64,000 nt of DNA, taken from Flavobacterium fragile (GTDB lineage: Bacteria; Bacteroidota; Bacteroidia; Flavobacteriales; Flavobacteriaceae). The stretch covers positions 310,001 to 374,000 of the forward strand of contig NZ_JAMLJN010000002.1 in the NCBI RefSeq assembly GCF_023634865.1. Direction: 5' to 3'. This document shows positions 40,133 to 48,381 of the stretch, piece by piece. Under the pieces are notes generated by a model that saw only the letters and a program-made list of their open reading frames with translations, had not been told where the DNA came from and ran no database searches. The position numbers were made by a program, and so were the translations under genes. Each line of letters begins with the position of its first letter. Position 1 is the stretch's first letter.

Positions 40133-41473
40133 ATGATAAAGAAAACACACATAGCTTTTTTGGCGTTCCTGCTTTTTAGTTTTGGGAATCACTTGTTTGC
40201 ACAAGACAATCCCGATGCAATTGCTTTGGTGGACGACCAACTGGAAAATAATTTTTACGAAGCCATGAAGCAACGTGGCATCGAAAATTACGATAAAGCT
40301 ATAGTAGCCATTCAAAAATGTATTGAAAAAGAACCTACTAACGCCGCTTTTCAATATGAGTTAGGTAAAAATTATTTGAGCCTAAAAAACTATGTTGATG
40401 CTGAAAGTGCCTTTAAAAAAGCAGTCGAGTTAGACAACAAGCAACGTTGGTATTGGAATGGTTTGTATGATGTGTATTATCAAACGAAAGATTTTCAAAA
40501 ATCGATTCCGATTGTAGAGAAATTAATTGAGTTTGATGCCAACATGAAAGAAGATTTGGTTTCGCTTTACATGAATACTAATCAGCACGCGAAAGCCTTA
40601 GAGTTATTGAATAATATGGAGTCATCTTCAAAATTGACACGTACAATGGAATTCTATAAGCTAAGATTACAGGAAACAAATAAACTTGCTAAGCCACAAA
40701 AAGAACAATTGGAAGATGCGATTAAAAAAAATCCTAAAGTGGAACAAAATTATATCGATCTGATTGTTTTTTACACGAATTTAAATCAAGAAGAAAAAGC
40801 ATTTGAGGTAGCGAAACAATTGGAAAGAGAAATCCCAAGTTCTGATTGGGCTCATGTGAGTTTGGTGAAATTTCATTTGAATAATAACGACGGAGAAAAC
40901 GCTTCAAAATCCATGTTCAAAGTTTTGGAAAACGATCGAATGGATTTAAAAATCAAACATCGTGTTTTTAATGAGTTTTTAATTTTTGCAGTTAAAAATT
41001 CAACCTATTTAAAAGAAATCGATAAAGCAATTCCGTATTTTGATAACGACAAAGAAATCAATGTAGCCAAAGAAGTAGCTAAATTTTTCTGGAAAAAGAA
41101 CGATTTAGAAAAAACAGCTTACTATTTTGAAAAAGCGCTTAAAAAAAATTCGGATGATATAGATGCAATGGAATTGTATTTAGAAGTGTTAATTCAGAAG
41201 CAAGATTTTCTGTTGGTAACAAAAAAATCAGAAGAATATTTAGAGTCTTTTCCCACGCAATCAGGATTTTATTTTTATGCGGGTTTAGGATATAACCAAC
41301 TAAAAGAATATAAAAAAGCTAAAAACAATCTTGAAAACGGCTTAGATTTTGTAGTGGAAAATCCATCATTAGAAGCTAATTTTTACAAACAGTTAATTAT
41401 CAGTTGCGAAAATTTAAATGATAATGCTAAAAAGCAAGTGTATACCAACAAGTTAAAGCAATTACAAAAATAA
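40133..41473 (+). CDS. Exported TPR protein
   Basis: This 446-residue protein has a signal peptide (MIKKTHIAFLAFLLFSFGNHLFAQ) and then tetratricopeptide repeats over most of its length, for example AAFQYELGKNYLSLKNYVDA, RWYWNGLYDVYYQTKDFQKS and SGFYFYAGLGYNQLKEYKKA. It may scaffold envelope complexes; similar genes are found next to DUF4292 and EnvC-like genes in flavobacteria. The start codon follows at once after a stop codon (TAGATG), and the DUF4292 gene begins directly at its own stop, giving a tight nucleotidyltransferase-TPR-DUF4292-EnvC operon. Confidence 0.85.
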   Translation: MIKKTHIAFLAFLLFSFGNHLFAQDNPDAIALVDDQLENNFYEAMKQRGIENYDKAIVAIQKCIEKEPTNAAFQYELGKNYLSLKNYVDAESAFKKAVELDNKQRWYWNGLYDVYYQTKDFQKSIPIVEKLIEFDANMKEDLVSLYMNTNQHAKALELLNNMESSSKLTRTMEFYKLRLQETNKLAKPQKEQLEDAIKKNPKVEQNYIDLIVFYTNLNQEEKAFEVAKQLEREIPSSDWAHVSLVKFHLNNNDGENASKSMFKVLENDRMDLKIKHRVFNEFLIFAVKNSTYLKEIDKAIPYFDNDKEINVAKEVAKFFWKKNDLEKTAYYFEKALKKNSDDIDAMELYLEVLIQKQDFLLVTKKSEEYLESFPTQSGFYFYAGLGYNQLKEYKKAKNNLENGLDFVVENPSLEANFYKQLIISCENLNDNAKKQVYTNKLKQLQK

Positions 41474-42238
41474 ATGAAGTCGATATTATCAGCCTTTTTA
41501 GTCTTTTTTTTAATAGGATGTAAATCTAAACAAGCCGTAGCTACTGCTGCTGCAAGTGAAAATACTGAAGTTTTTAAAGTAATTAAAGGTCATTACAACA
41601 ACCAACAAGATTTTAAAACTTTAAGCATAAGAGCTAATGCCAAATATGAGGATGCCAAACAATCACATTCTATGAATGCGGATATTCGCATCAAGAAAGA
41701 TGAAATTATTTGGATAAACATTAAGTTCTTAGGAATTCCTATGGCAAAAGCGATGATAACTCCTACAAAAGTAAGTTATTATGAAAAGATAAATAATTCC
41801 TATTTTGAAGGTGATTTTAGCGTATTGAGCAGTTGGTTAGGAACCGATTTAGATTTTAATAAAGTACAAAATTTGTTTTTAGGAAAAGCTATAGATGACT
41901 TAACTAAAGAACGTTGGGTTTCTGAAGTAGTGGAGAATATGTTTAAATTATCGCTTCCTAATAATGCTGATATTACAAAAGAATTTTATTTTGAAGGAGC
42001 CAATTATTTATTGAAAAAAGAAACAATAGTTCAAGCAAGTAAAAATCGAAATTTAGAAATTCATTACCCATCCTTTAAGGAAGATAAGGGGATGTTTTTA
42101 CCAAATGAAATCAACATTAAAGCCGAACAAAAAGATCAAGTTTCTATTGATATTGTATTCAAACACACAACATTTGATGAAAATTTGAGTTATCCTTATT
42201 CAATACCTAATGGTTATTCTAAAGTTGAAATCGATTAA
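41474..42238 (+). CDS. DUF4292 lipoprotein
   Basis: This 254-residue lipoprotein (MKSILSAFLVFFLIGC, lipidated Cys near 16) is of the DUF4292 family, which has a LolA/LolB-like beta half-barrel. Support comes from TLSIRANAKYEDAKQSHSMN, DEIIWINIKFLGIPMAKAMI and the late LSYPYSIPNGYSKVEID. A role in lipoprotein or lipid handling at the outer membrane is suggested by fold only. It directly abuts the TPR gene and precedes the EnvC-like gene by 45 bp. Confidence 0.82.
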   Translation: MKSILSAFLVFFLIGCKSKQAVATAAASENTEVFKVIKGHYNNQQDFKTLSIRANAKYEDAKQSHSMNADIRIKKDEIIWINIKFLGIPMAKAMITPTKVSYYEKINNSYFEGDFSVLSSWLGTDLDFNKVQNLFLGKAIDDLTKERWVSEVVENMFKLSLPNNADITKEFYFEGANYLLKKETIVQASKNRNLEIHYPSFKEDKGMFLPNEINIKAEQKDQVSIDIVFKHTTFDENLSYPYSIPNGYSKVEID

Positions 42239-42259
42239 TTTTTTTTAAACTAAAAAAAC

Positions 42260-42267
42260 TACCTTTG
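42260..42267 (+). promoter_or_regulatory. -7 promoter box before the EnvC-like gene
   Basis: TACCTTTG matches TAnnTTTG, 16 bp before the ATG at 42284. It may provide expression in addition to read-through from upstream. Confidence 0.4.
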
Positions 42268-42283
42268 TAAAAATCTTGGATGC

Positions 42284-43516
42284 ATGAATCAATTCTTTAA
42301 AATTCTATTTTTCTTTTTTATCACAACCTTATGTTTTGCTCAACCTTCAGAACAGCAAAAACTAGAGGAACGCAAAGCCCAAATTCTAAAAGAAATTTCC
42401 GAAAACAGATTGCGTTTGGAAGCTGAGAAAAAGAAAGAAAAATCAGTTTTAGGACAAATTAATCAACAAAAAAAATTGATTCAATTGCGTGAAAAGTTAC
42501 TGAATACAACAGCAAAACAAACACGCATTTTAACGGATGAAATCTATTTAACTCAATTAGAAATGAATAAGTTAAATAGAGAATTGAAAGTCCTAAAAGA
42601 AGATTACGAAAAGATGATTGTAAAATCATACAAAAGTAGAAATGAGCAAAGTAGAATTATGTTCATACTTTCTTCAGAAAATTTTTTGCAAGCGTACAAA
42701 AGAATTCAGTACATGAAGCAATATGCTGACTTCAGAAAAATGCAAGGAGAGGAAATTAAAGAAAAGCAGCAAAAATTAGCAGAATCCGAGAAAAGATTAT
42801 CTGAAAGTAAGAAAGAAAAAGAAGTGGTTCTGCAACAAACCGAAAAAGAAAAGCAAGAATTAGAAAAAGAGAAAAAGGAACAAGAGCGTTTAGTCTCCTT
42901 AATTCAGAAAGATAAAAAGAAATTAACTGCTGAAATAAATAAAAAACAAAAAGAAGCTAAGGCTATCGATGCAAAAATTAAAAAATTAATTGCAGCAGAA
43001 ATCGCAGCCGCAAACAAACGAAACGCAGAAAAAACTGGAAAAACTGCGCCAAAAGCTGGAACAACAGCCGCTTCAAAATTTGTTTTAACAACGGAAGGGA
43101 AAGTGGTTTCAGATAATTTTAAAGCTAACCGAGGTAAATTGCCTTGGCCAGTTGCAGATGGGTATATTTCATTAAAATACGGAGATCAACCACACCCTGT
43201 TCATAAAAATTTGGTTATACACAACAGTGGGGTTGAAATTACAACCAAACCAGGCGCTTCTGCAAGAGCTGTTTTTGGTGGAGATGTTTTACAAGTTCAA
43301 GTGATTTCGGCAAACAATAAAGCAGTATATATTCAGCACGGGGATTTTATTACGGTATATTTGAATTTATCATCCGTTAGTGTTTCAAAAGGACAAAAAG
43401 TTAGCATCAAGCAAAATATTGGTAAAATTCACACCGATTCTTCAGGAAATGCCGTGATTAAGTTTTTAGTATTACAAAATACTACAACATTAAATCCAGA
43501 ATCTTGGTTAAATTAA
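42284..43516 (+). CDS. EnvC-like murein hydrolase activator with degenerate M23 domain
   Basis: This 410-residue periplasmic protein has a signal peptide (MNQFFKILFFFFITTLCFAQ). A very long coiled coil covers about 20-240 (EKKKEKSVLGQINQQKK; KEKQELEKEKKEQER). A LytM/M23-type domain spans about 290-410. The zinc-binding HxxxD and HxH motifs of active M23 enzymes are replaced: HNSGVEITT has Glu for Asp, and the late motif is IKFLVLQNT. The domain is therefore probably catalytically inactive, as in E. coli EnvC, which activates amidases through FtsEX. A terminator follows. Confidence 0.88.
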   Translation: MNQFFKILFFFFITTLCFAQPSEQQKLEERKAQILKEISENRLRLEAEKKKEKSVLGQINQQKKLIQLREKLLNTTAKQTRILTDEIYLTQLEMNKLNRELKVLKEDYEKMIVKSYKSRNEQSRIMFILSSENFLQAYKRIQYMKQYADFRKMQGEEIKEKQQKLAESEKRLSESKKEKEVVLQQTEKEKQELEKEKKEQERLVSLIQKDKKKLTAEINKKQKEAKAIDAKIKKLIAAEIAAANKRNAEKTGKTAPKAGTTAASKFVLTTEGKVVSDNFKANRGKLPWPVADGYISLKYGDQPHPVHKNLVIHNSGVEITTKPGASARAVFGGDVLQVQVISANNKAVYIQHGDFITVYLNLSSVSVSKGQKVSIKQNIGKIHTDSSGNAVIKFLVLQNTTTLNPESWLN

Positions 43517-43522
43517 AAAAGT

Positions 43523-43550
43523 ATGGGGTCTTGTTGACCTCATTTTTTTT
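43523..43550 (+). terminator. Intrinsic terminator after the EnvC-like gene
   Basis: ATGGGGTC (43523-43530) pairs with GACCTCAT (43536-43543), one G-T wobble, 5-nt loop, followed by T8. Confidence 0.8.
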
Positions 43551-43567
43551 AGATATTTGTAACAAAT

Positions 43568-44530
43568 ATGAATGTAAACAACATCAAAATACTTCACATC
43601 GATAGCAATCATCCCTTACTTTGGGAACAATTACAACAAGCTGGTTTTCAAAATGAAGCTGATTTTACTTCCTCCAAACAAGAAGTAGAAGCTAAAATTG
43701 AAAACTATCATGGTATTGTCATTCGTAGTCGTTTTAAAATTGATAAAACCTTTTTAGATAAAGCCACTAATTTGCAATTCATCGCTCGTGTTGGCGCAGG
43801 TTTAGAAAGTATCGATTGTGATTACGCTACAGCGAAAGGAATTCATTTAATCGCTGCTCCAGAGGGAAATGCAAATGCCGTTGGCGAACACGCTATCGGA
43901 ATGTTGTTGTCACTTTTTAATAACTTGAACAAAGCCAATAACGAAGTAAAATCAGGTCAATGGAAACGTGAAGCCAATCGCGGTCACGAATTAGAAGGCA
44001 AAATCATCGGAATTATCGGTTATGGTAACATGGGAAAATCATTCGCAAAAAAATTACGCGGATTTGATGTAACCGTTTTGTGCCATGATATTTTACCTAA
44101 CATGGGAGATGCTAATGCCACTCAAGTTTCATTATCTGAACTTCAAGAAAGAGCTGATGTTTTAAGTTTACACACACCTTGGACGCCTGAAACTGATAAG
44201 ATGATAAAGGCTGATTTTATTAATCAATTTAAAAAACCATTTTGGTTGATTAATACCGCAAGAGGAAATTCGGTTGTAACGGCTGATTTGGTGGAAGCCT
44301 TGAAATCAGGTAAAATTTTAGGTGCAGGTTTAGATGTTTTGGAATACGAAAAACTATCTTTTGAAACGTTGTTTGAAGGTGAAAAACCAGCCGCTTTCGA
44401 ATATCTTTTAGAAGCAGAAAACGTATTATTAACACCACATATAGCAGGTTGGACTTTTGAAAGTCATCAGAAATTAGCTCAGACTATTGTGGAAAAGATT
44501 TGTAAGATTTATATAAAAACAAAAGGCTAA
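43568..44530 (+). CDS. D-2-hydroxyacid dehydrogenase (SerA/phosphoglycerate dehydrogenase-like)
   Basis: This 320-residue NAD-dependent dehydrogenase has the usual two-domain fold. The substrate domain holds VIRSRFKIDKTFLDKATNLQ and FIARVGAGLESID. The Rossmann loop is IIGIIGYGNMGKSFAKKL. Catalytic Arg is in INTARGNSVV, Glu follows in LDVLEYE, and His is in LTPHIAGWTFES. Length fits the short SerA-like group without an ACT domain. Serine synthesis is the likeliest role, but D-lactate or hydroxypyruvate are also possible. Its last codons lie in one arm of a palindrome shared with the end of the convergent OlsF-like gene. Confidence 0.85.
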   Translation: MNVNNIKILHIDSNHPLLWEQLQQAGFQNEADFTSSKQEVEAKIENYHGIVIRSRFKIDKTFLDKATNLQFIARVGAGLESIDCDYATAKGIHLIAAPEGNANAVGEHAIGMLLSLFNNLNKANNEVKSGQWKREANRGHELEGKIIGIIGYGNMGKSFAKKLRGFDVTVLCHDILPNMGDANATQVSLSELQERADVLSLHTPWTPETDKMIKADFINQFKKPFWLINTARGNSVVTADLVEALKSGKILGAGLDVLEYEKLSFETLFEGEKPAAFEYLLEAENVLLTPHIAGWTFESHQKLAQTIVEKICKIYIKTKG

Positions 44531-44547
44531 TCAATTGATTAGCCTTT
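44522..44547. terminator. Perfect 26-bp palindrome holding the ends of two convergent genes
   Basis: AAAGGCTAATCAA and TTGATTAGCCTTT form a perfect 13-bp inverted repeat. It contains the stop codon of the dehydrogenase (TAA 44528-44530) and, on the other strand, the stop of the OlsF-like gene (44541-44539). Both proteins end in Lys-Gly. C/T-rich tails follow, and it probably works as a bidirectional terminator. Confidence 0.75.
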
Positions 44548-46329
44548 CTCTTTTCTTTCCAATTCCGCTTGAAATTCTTCCATAACGGGTTTCACGGTAC
44601 TTTCGGGTAAATCTGCAATTTTAATGTACATTAAGCCATCAACTGAATTGTTGAATAATGGGTCCACATTAAAAGCCACTACTCTTGCGTTTTGTTTGAT
44701 GTATTTTTTAATTAAAACTGGCAAACGTAAATTTCCTGGTTCTACTTCATCAATTATTTTGTCAAACTTATTCAAATCGGCTTCGGTTTCGTTGAAAACG
44801 AAATCTTTGTCGGCGTCTTTCAGTTTTACTTTGTATTCTTTTTTCGGGTGAACATATTGCGCAATGTACGGGTCGTAATAATGCGACTTCATAAATTCAA
44901 TCATCAACGATTTTGAAAAATCCGAGAATTGATTACTAATACTTACGCCACCAATTAAATATTTATGTTCTGGATAGTGTAAAGTTGTGTGTACAATTCC
45001 CTTCCATAATAGGAACAAAGGCATTGGTTTTTGTTGGTATTCTTTAATGATGAATGCTCTACCCATTTCGATAGATTTACTCATCATATCGTATAATTCT
45101 GGTTCAAAACGGAACAATTCATGCAAATAAAATCCGTCAATTCCGTATTGTGAATAAATGCGAGAACCTAATCCCATTCGATATGCACCAGCAATACATT
45201 GTGCCTCATCATCCCATAAAAACATATGGTGATAATATTTATCGTAATTGTCAAGATCTAACGATTCGTTCGTCCCTTCACCAACTTCTCTAAATGTAAT
45301 TTCTCGCAAACGTCCAATTTCGTGTAAGATATTTGGAATTTTATCAGCCGTTACAAAATAAACTTCATAATTTTTACTTTGTAATAGGCGATAATCTCCT
45401 TTTTTTAAACAAGCCATTTCCTCCAAAATTTGGTCATGATTTGCTGGCTTTGCAATTTGTTTAGGAGGTTTTGGAATACTTAATTTTGGTAAATTAATTT
45501 TGCTTTCATCTTCAAAAGCGTTTGAAAGCATGTAGGTTTTCTTGCGTAAAAAATCGCCATAACTTTCAATATCTTGGTATTCATTTTGTTCGTTTACCGA
45601 AATAGGTTTTCCAATGCGAACTTTAATTATTCTATCTTTTTGAGTAAGTAATTCGCTTGGTAATTTAGCGGTTCTTAGTGTGTCATCAATTTTAGATAAG
45701 AAGTAAAATAATTTACTGTTCTTAGCATGAAAATAAATCGGAACCACAGGAACTTGTGCTTTTCTAATCACTTTGATAGCGCCTTCTTCCCAAGGTTTAT
45801 CGACTACTAATTTACCATCTTTATAAGTTGAAACTTCTCCTGCAGGAAACATTCCTAAAGGCTTTCCATCGCTTAAATGGCGTAATGTTTCTTTGATTCC
45901 AACTACGCTTGATTTGGCATCTTTATGATTTTCAAACGGATTAACCGGCATGATGTACGGCTTCATCGGTTCGATTCGGTGCAGTAAAAAATTGGCGATA
46001 ATTTTGAAATTAGGTTCTCTTTCTAACATTAATTTCAATAATAAAATACCATCAATACCACCAAGTGGATGATTGGAAATGGTAATGTAAGGTCCTTCTT
46101 TGGGTAGACGTTTTAAATCTTCTTCAGGGATTTCAAATTTGATTTGGAATTCGTCTAAAATGGCATTTAAAAATTCCAAATCGCTCAAATGTTTATTTCT
46201 ATCATAAATTTTATTTAATGTAGAAATCTTGAGCACTTTCATAAGCAACCAGCCCGAAAAAGTACCGAAAACCCCATATTTATCAGCATTTATTGCTTTT
46301 GCAACTTCTTTAGCAGTAACTAACCCCAT
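44539..46329 (-). CDS. olsF: Bifunctional aminolipid acyltransferase (OlsF-like)
   Basis: This 596-residue fusion has an N-terminal PlsC-type acyltransferase (NHPLGGIDG, the H-x4-D motif with His about 86; later MFPAGEVS) and a C-terminal GNAT/hemolysin-type N-acyltransferase from about residue 320 (REITFREVGEGTNES, then CIAGAYRMGLG and EMGRAFI). OlsF proteins, described in Serratia and Flavobacterium, make ornithine lipids in two steps: the C-terminal part acylates the amino acid and the N-terminal part adds the second chain. Ornithine, glycine or related lipids would be membrane components here. The ATG at 46329 is preceded by a TTG, which I did not use. Its end lies in a terminator palindrome. 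Confidence 0.85.
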   Translation of the reverse strand: MGLVTAKEVAKAINADKYGVFGTFSGWLLMKVLKISTLNKIYDRNKHLSDLEFLNAILDEFQIKFEIPEEDLKRLPKEGPYITISNHPLGGIDGILLLKLMLEREPNFKIIANFLLHRIEPMKPYIMPVNPFENHKDAKSSVVGIKETLRHLSDGKPLGMFPAGEVSTYKDGKLVVDKPWEEGAIKVIRKAQVPVVPIYFHAKNSKLFYFLSKIDDTLRTAKLPSELLTQKDRIIKVRIGKPISVNEQNEYQDIESYGDFLRKKTYMLSNAFEDESKINLPKLSIPKPPKQIAKPANHDQILEEMACLKKGDYRLLQSKNYEVYFVTADKIPNILHEIGRLREITFREVGEGTNESLDLDNYDKYYHHMFLWDDEAQCIAGAYRMGLGSRIYSQYGIDGFYLHELFRFEPELYDMMSKSIEMGRAFIIKEYQQKPMPLFLLWKGIVHTTLHYPEHKYLIGGVSISNQFSDFSKSLMIEFMKSHYYDPYIAQYVHPKKEYKVKLKDADKDFVFNETEADLNKFDKIIDEVEPGNLRLPVLIKKYIKQNARVVAFNVDPLFNNSVDGLMYIKIADLPESTVKPVMEEFQAELERKEKG

Positions 46330-46496
46330 CAATTATTTTGTTTATTGAGCAAGAAACAAAGATAATAATTATGTTTAATTAATAATCGTTTCGATGCTTA
46401 ATATAAAAAGCTAAAGTTATATATTTTTTTATGTCTGATATTTAATGAGTTACGGATTCTGTGAATCCTTGACTTTATTATTAAAAACCTTTTTAG

Positions 46497-46504
46497 TACA
46501 TTTG
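46497..46504 (+). promoter_or_regulatory. -7 promoter box of the exonuclease III gene
   Basis: TACATTTG matches TAnnTTTG, with TTTA at 46474-46477, 19 bp upstream, in place of TTTG. It lies 20 bp before the ATG. Confidence 0.5.
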
Positions 46505-46524
46505 GTCAAAAGCTACGAGAATAA

Positions 46525-47286
46525 ATGAAAATTATATCTTACAATGTTAACGGAATTCGAGCTGCCATTACAAAAGGTTTCTTAGAATGGTTGCAACAAG
46601 CAGATCCCGATGTTATTTGTCTTCAAGAAATTAAAGCTACAGAAGATCAAATCCCAAAATTTGAAATTGAAGCTGCAGGTTATCCCTACCAATATTATTT
46701 TCCAGCAGAAAAAAAGGGCTATAGTGGTGTAGCCGTTTTATCCAAAATCGAACCTAAGAATGTCGTTTATGGAACAGGAATTGGTTACATGGATGCTGAA
46801 GGAAGAAATTTGCGATTGGATTTCGATGACTTGTCGGTAATGAGTTTGTATCTTCCATCTGGCACAAATATTGATAGATTAGACCATAAATTCCAATATA
46901 TGGACGATTTTCAAAACTATGTAAACGAGTTGAAAAAAGAAGTTCCCAACTTGGTAATTTGCGGCGATTATAATATTTGTCATGAAGCCATTGATATTCA
47001 TGATCCTATCCGAAACGCAAAAATTTCTGGTTTTTTACCCGAAGAACGTGCTTGGTTAGATGGGTTTATGAAAAGTGGTTTTATCGATACCTTTCGCCAT
47101 TTAAACAAAGAACCACACAATTACAGTTGGTGGAGTTACAGAGCAAATGCTCGAAATAATAACAAAGGTTGGAGAATCGATTATTGTTTGGCGGCAGAAC
47201 CTTTGAAAGATAAAATTCAAAGAGCCTTAATTTTGCCAGAAGTCAAGCACTCTGACCATTGCCCAGTTTTAGTTGAAATTAAATAA
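46525..47286 (+). CDS. xth: Exodeoxyribonuclease III / AP endonuclease
   Basis: This 253-residue base-excision-repair enzyme cuts at abasic sites and removes 3' blocks. Its start is MKIISYNVNGIRAAITKGFL. The catalytic elements are LQEIKA (metal-binding Glu), CGDYNICHEAIDIH (Asp-x-Asn) and KHSDHCPVLVEI (the SDH motif) near the end. The family motif RIDYCLAA is present. Length is typical. The OmpA-type lipoprotein gene follows 28 bp after its stop, with the ATG at 47315. Confidence 0.96.
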   Translation: MKIISYNVNGIRAAITKGFLEWLQQADPDVICLQEIKATEDQIPKFEIEAAGYPYQYYFPAEKKGYSGVAVLSKIEPKNVVYGTGIGYMDAEGRNLRLDFDDLSVMSLYLPSGTNIDRLDHKFQYMDDFQNYVNELKKEVPNLVICGDYNICHEAIDIHDPIRNAKISGFLPEERAWLDGFMKSGFIDTFRHLNKEPHNYSWWSYRANARNNNKGWRIDYCLAAEPLKDKIQRALILPEVKHSDHCPVLVEIK

Positions 47287-47314
47287 GAATCAATTAATCA
47301 AAAATAGAAAAATA

Positions 47315-48280
47315 ATGATTAGAAAAATTGCCCTTGCTTGTGTAGTTTTAAGTTTAACTACATCGTGCGTTTCTAAAAAAATCTACCAAGATTTAGAAAA
47401 CAAATATGCTGATTTAAAAAAGGAACACAACACCCTATCGGATGAAAATACTGCTTTAAAAACCGATAAAAATCAGTTAGAAGCAGATAAAAATAGATTG
47501 CAAACAGAATTAGACAAAGTAAAAGCAGAACGCGATAAATTAGCTTCTGAATATGCTGCTACCAAAAAGAATTTGGACAATTTAAAAGCGTCTTATGCAG
47601 CACTTGAAAAAGATAGTAACGATGCTTTAGAAGCGAACATTAATAAAAACAGACAATTGTTAGCGGAGTTAGAAGCTAAACAAAAAGCATTATCTGCTGA
47701 ACAAGAGCGCTTAAATAAACTGAAAAAAGATTTAGAAGCGTCTTCTGCCCGATTAGCTGAGTTAGAAAAAATGATGGCTGATAAAGATGCTGCGATGAAA
47801 AAATTAAAAGAAACGTTATCTAAATCGTTAAAAGCATTTGAAGGTAAAGGTTTGACTGTAACGGAAAGAGACGGAAAAGTATATGTTTCTATGGAAAACA
47901 AATTACTTTTCGAATCGGGAAGTTGGACTGTTGGTGCAGAAGGTAAAAAAGCGGTGGATTTAGTGGGTAAAGTTTTAGGTGACAATCCTGAGATTTCAGT
48001 TTTAATTGAAGGTCATACCGATAACGATAAAATTACGGGAACAATCGGCGGCGGTGTAGAGAACAACTGGGATTTATCTACAAAACGAGCTACAGCTATC
48101 GTAAATATTTTATCAGCCAATGCTAAAGTAAAAAAAGAAAACTTAACAGCTGCAGGTCGTGGTGAATATGCACCATTAATGAGTAATGAAACGGCAGAAG
48201 GTAAAGCAAAAAACAGAAGAATCGAAATCATCTTAACACCTAAGTTAGATGAGATTTCTAAAATGTTAAATGAACTATAA
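47315..48280 (+). CDS. OmpA-family lipoprotein with coiled coil
   Basis: This 321-residue peptidoglycan-linking lipoprotein has a lipobox LTTSC at about residue 20. A coiled coil spans about 25-185 (LEADKNRLQTELDKVKAERD; LAELEAKQKALSAEQERLN). A C-terminal OmpA domain (about 200-315) has SVLIEGHTDNDK and the DxxTxxRA-type helix (NWDLSTKRATAIVN), plus NRRIEIIL. OmpA domains bind diaminopimelate in peptidoglycan. I use the ATG at 47315; the frame extends 14 codons upstream without a signal. A strong terminator follows. Confidence 0.9.
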   Translation: MIRKIALACVVLSLTTSCVSKKIYQDLENKYADLKKEHNTLSDENTALKTDKNQLEADKNRLQTELDKVKAERDKLASEYAATKKNLDNLKASYAALEKDSNDALEANINKNRQLLAELEAKQKALSAEQERLNKLKKDLEASSARLAELEKMMADKDAAMKKLKETLSKSLKAFEGKGLTVTERDGKVYVSMENKLLFESGSWTVGAEGKKAVDLVGKVLGDNPEISVLIEGHTDNDKITGTIGGGVENNWDLSTKRATAIVNILSANAKVKKENLTAAGRGEYAPLMSNETAEGKAKNRRIEIILTPKLDEISKMLNEL

Positions 48281-48300
48281 CATTTCATAAAAGATTGATA

Positions 48301-48333
48301 AAAAGGCTTGAGATTTAAACTCAAGCCTTTTTC
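48301..48333 (+). terminator. Intrinsic terminator after the OmpA-type gene
   Basis: GGCTTGAG (48305-48312) pairs with CTCAAGCC (48320-48327), flanked by AAAA and TTTTT for a long stem; a T-rich tail follows. A TAACTTTG -7 box (48350-48357) begins the next unit. Confidence 0.85.
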
Positions 48334-48349
48334 TTTGGTGTAAACTTTG

Positions 48350-48357
48350 TAACTTTG
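48350..48357 (+). promoter_or_regulatory. -7 promoter box of the aldo/keto reductase gene
   Basis: TAACTTTG matches TAnnTTTG, 24 bp before the ATG at 48382. A possible upstream TTG codon at 48355 lies in this box and is therefore not the start. Confidence 0.5.
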
Positions 48358-48381
48358 AACTTTAAATATTTATTTTCCGAA

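Noticed and set aside
47593..47985. A 130-codon minus-strand frame opposite the OmpA-type gene
   Set aside because: It is antisense to the coiled-coil region, Ser/Leu/Ala-rich as expected for its complement, with no domain or promoter of its own.
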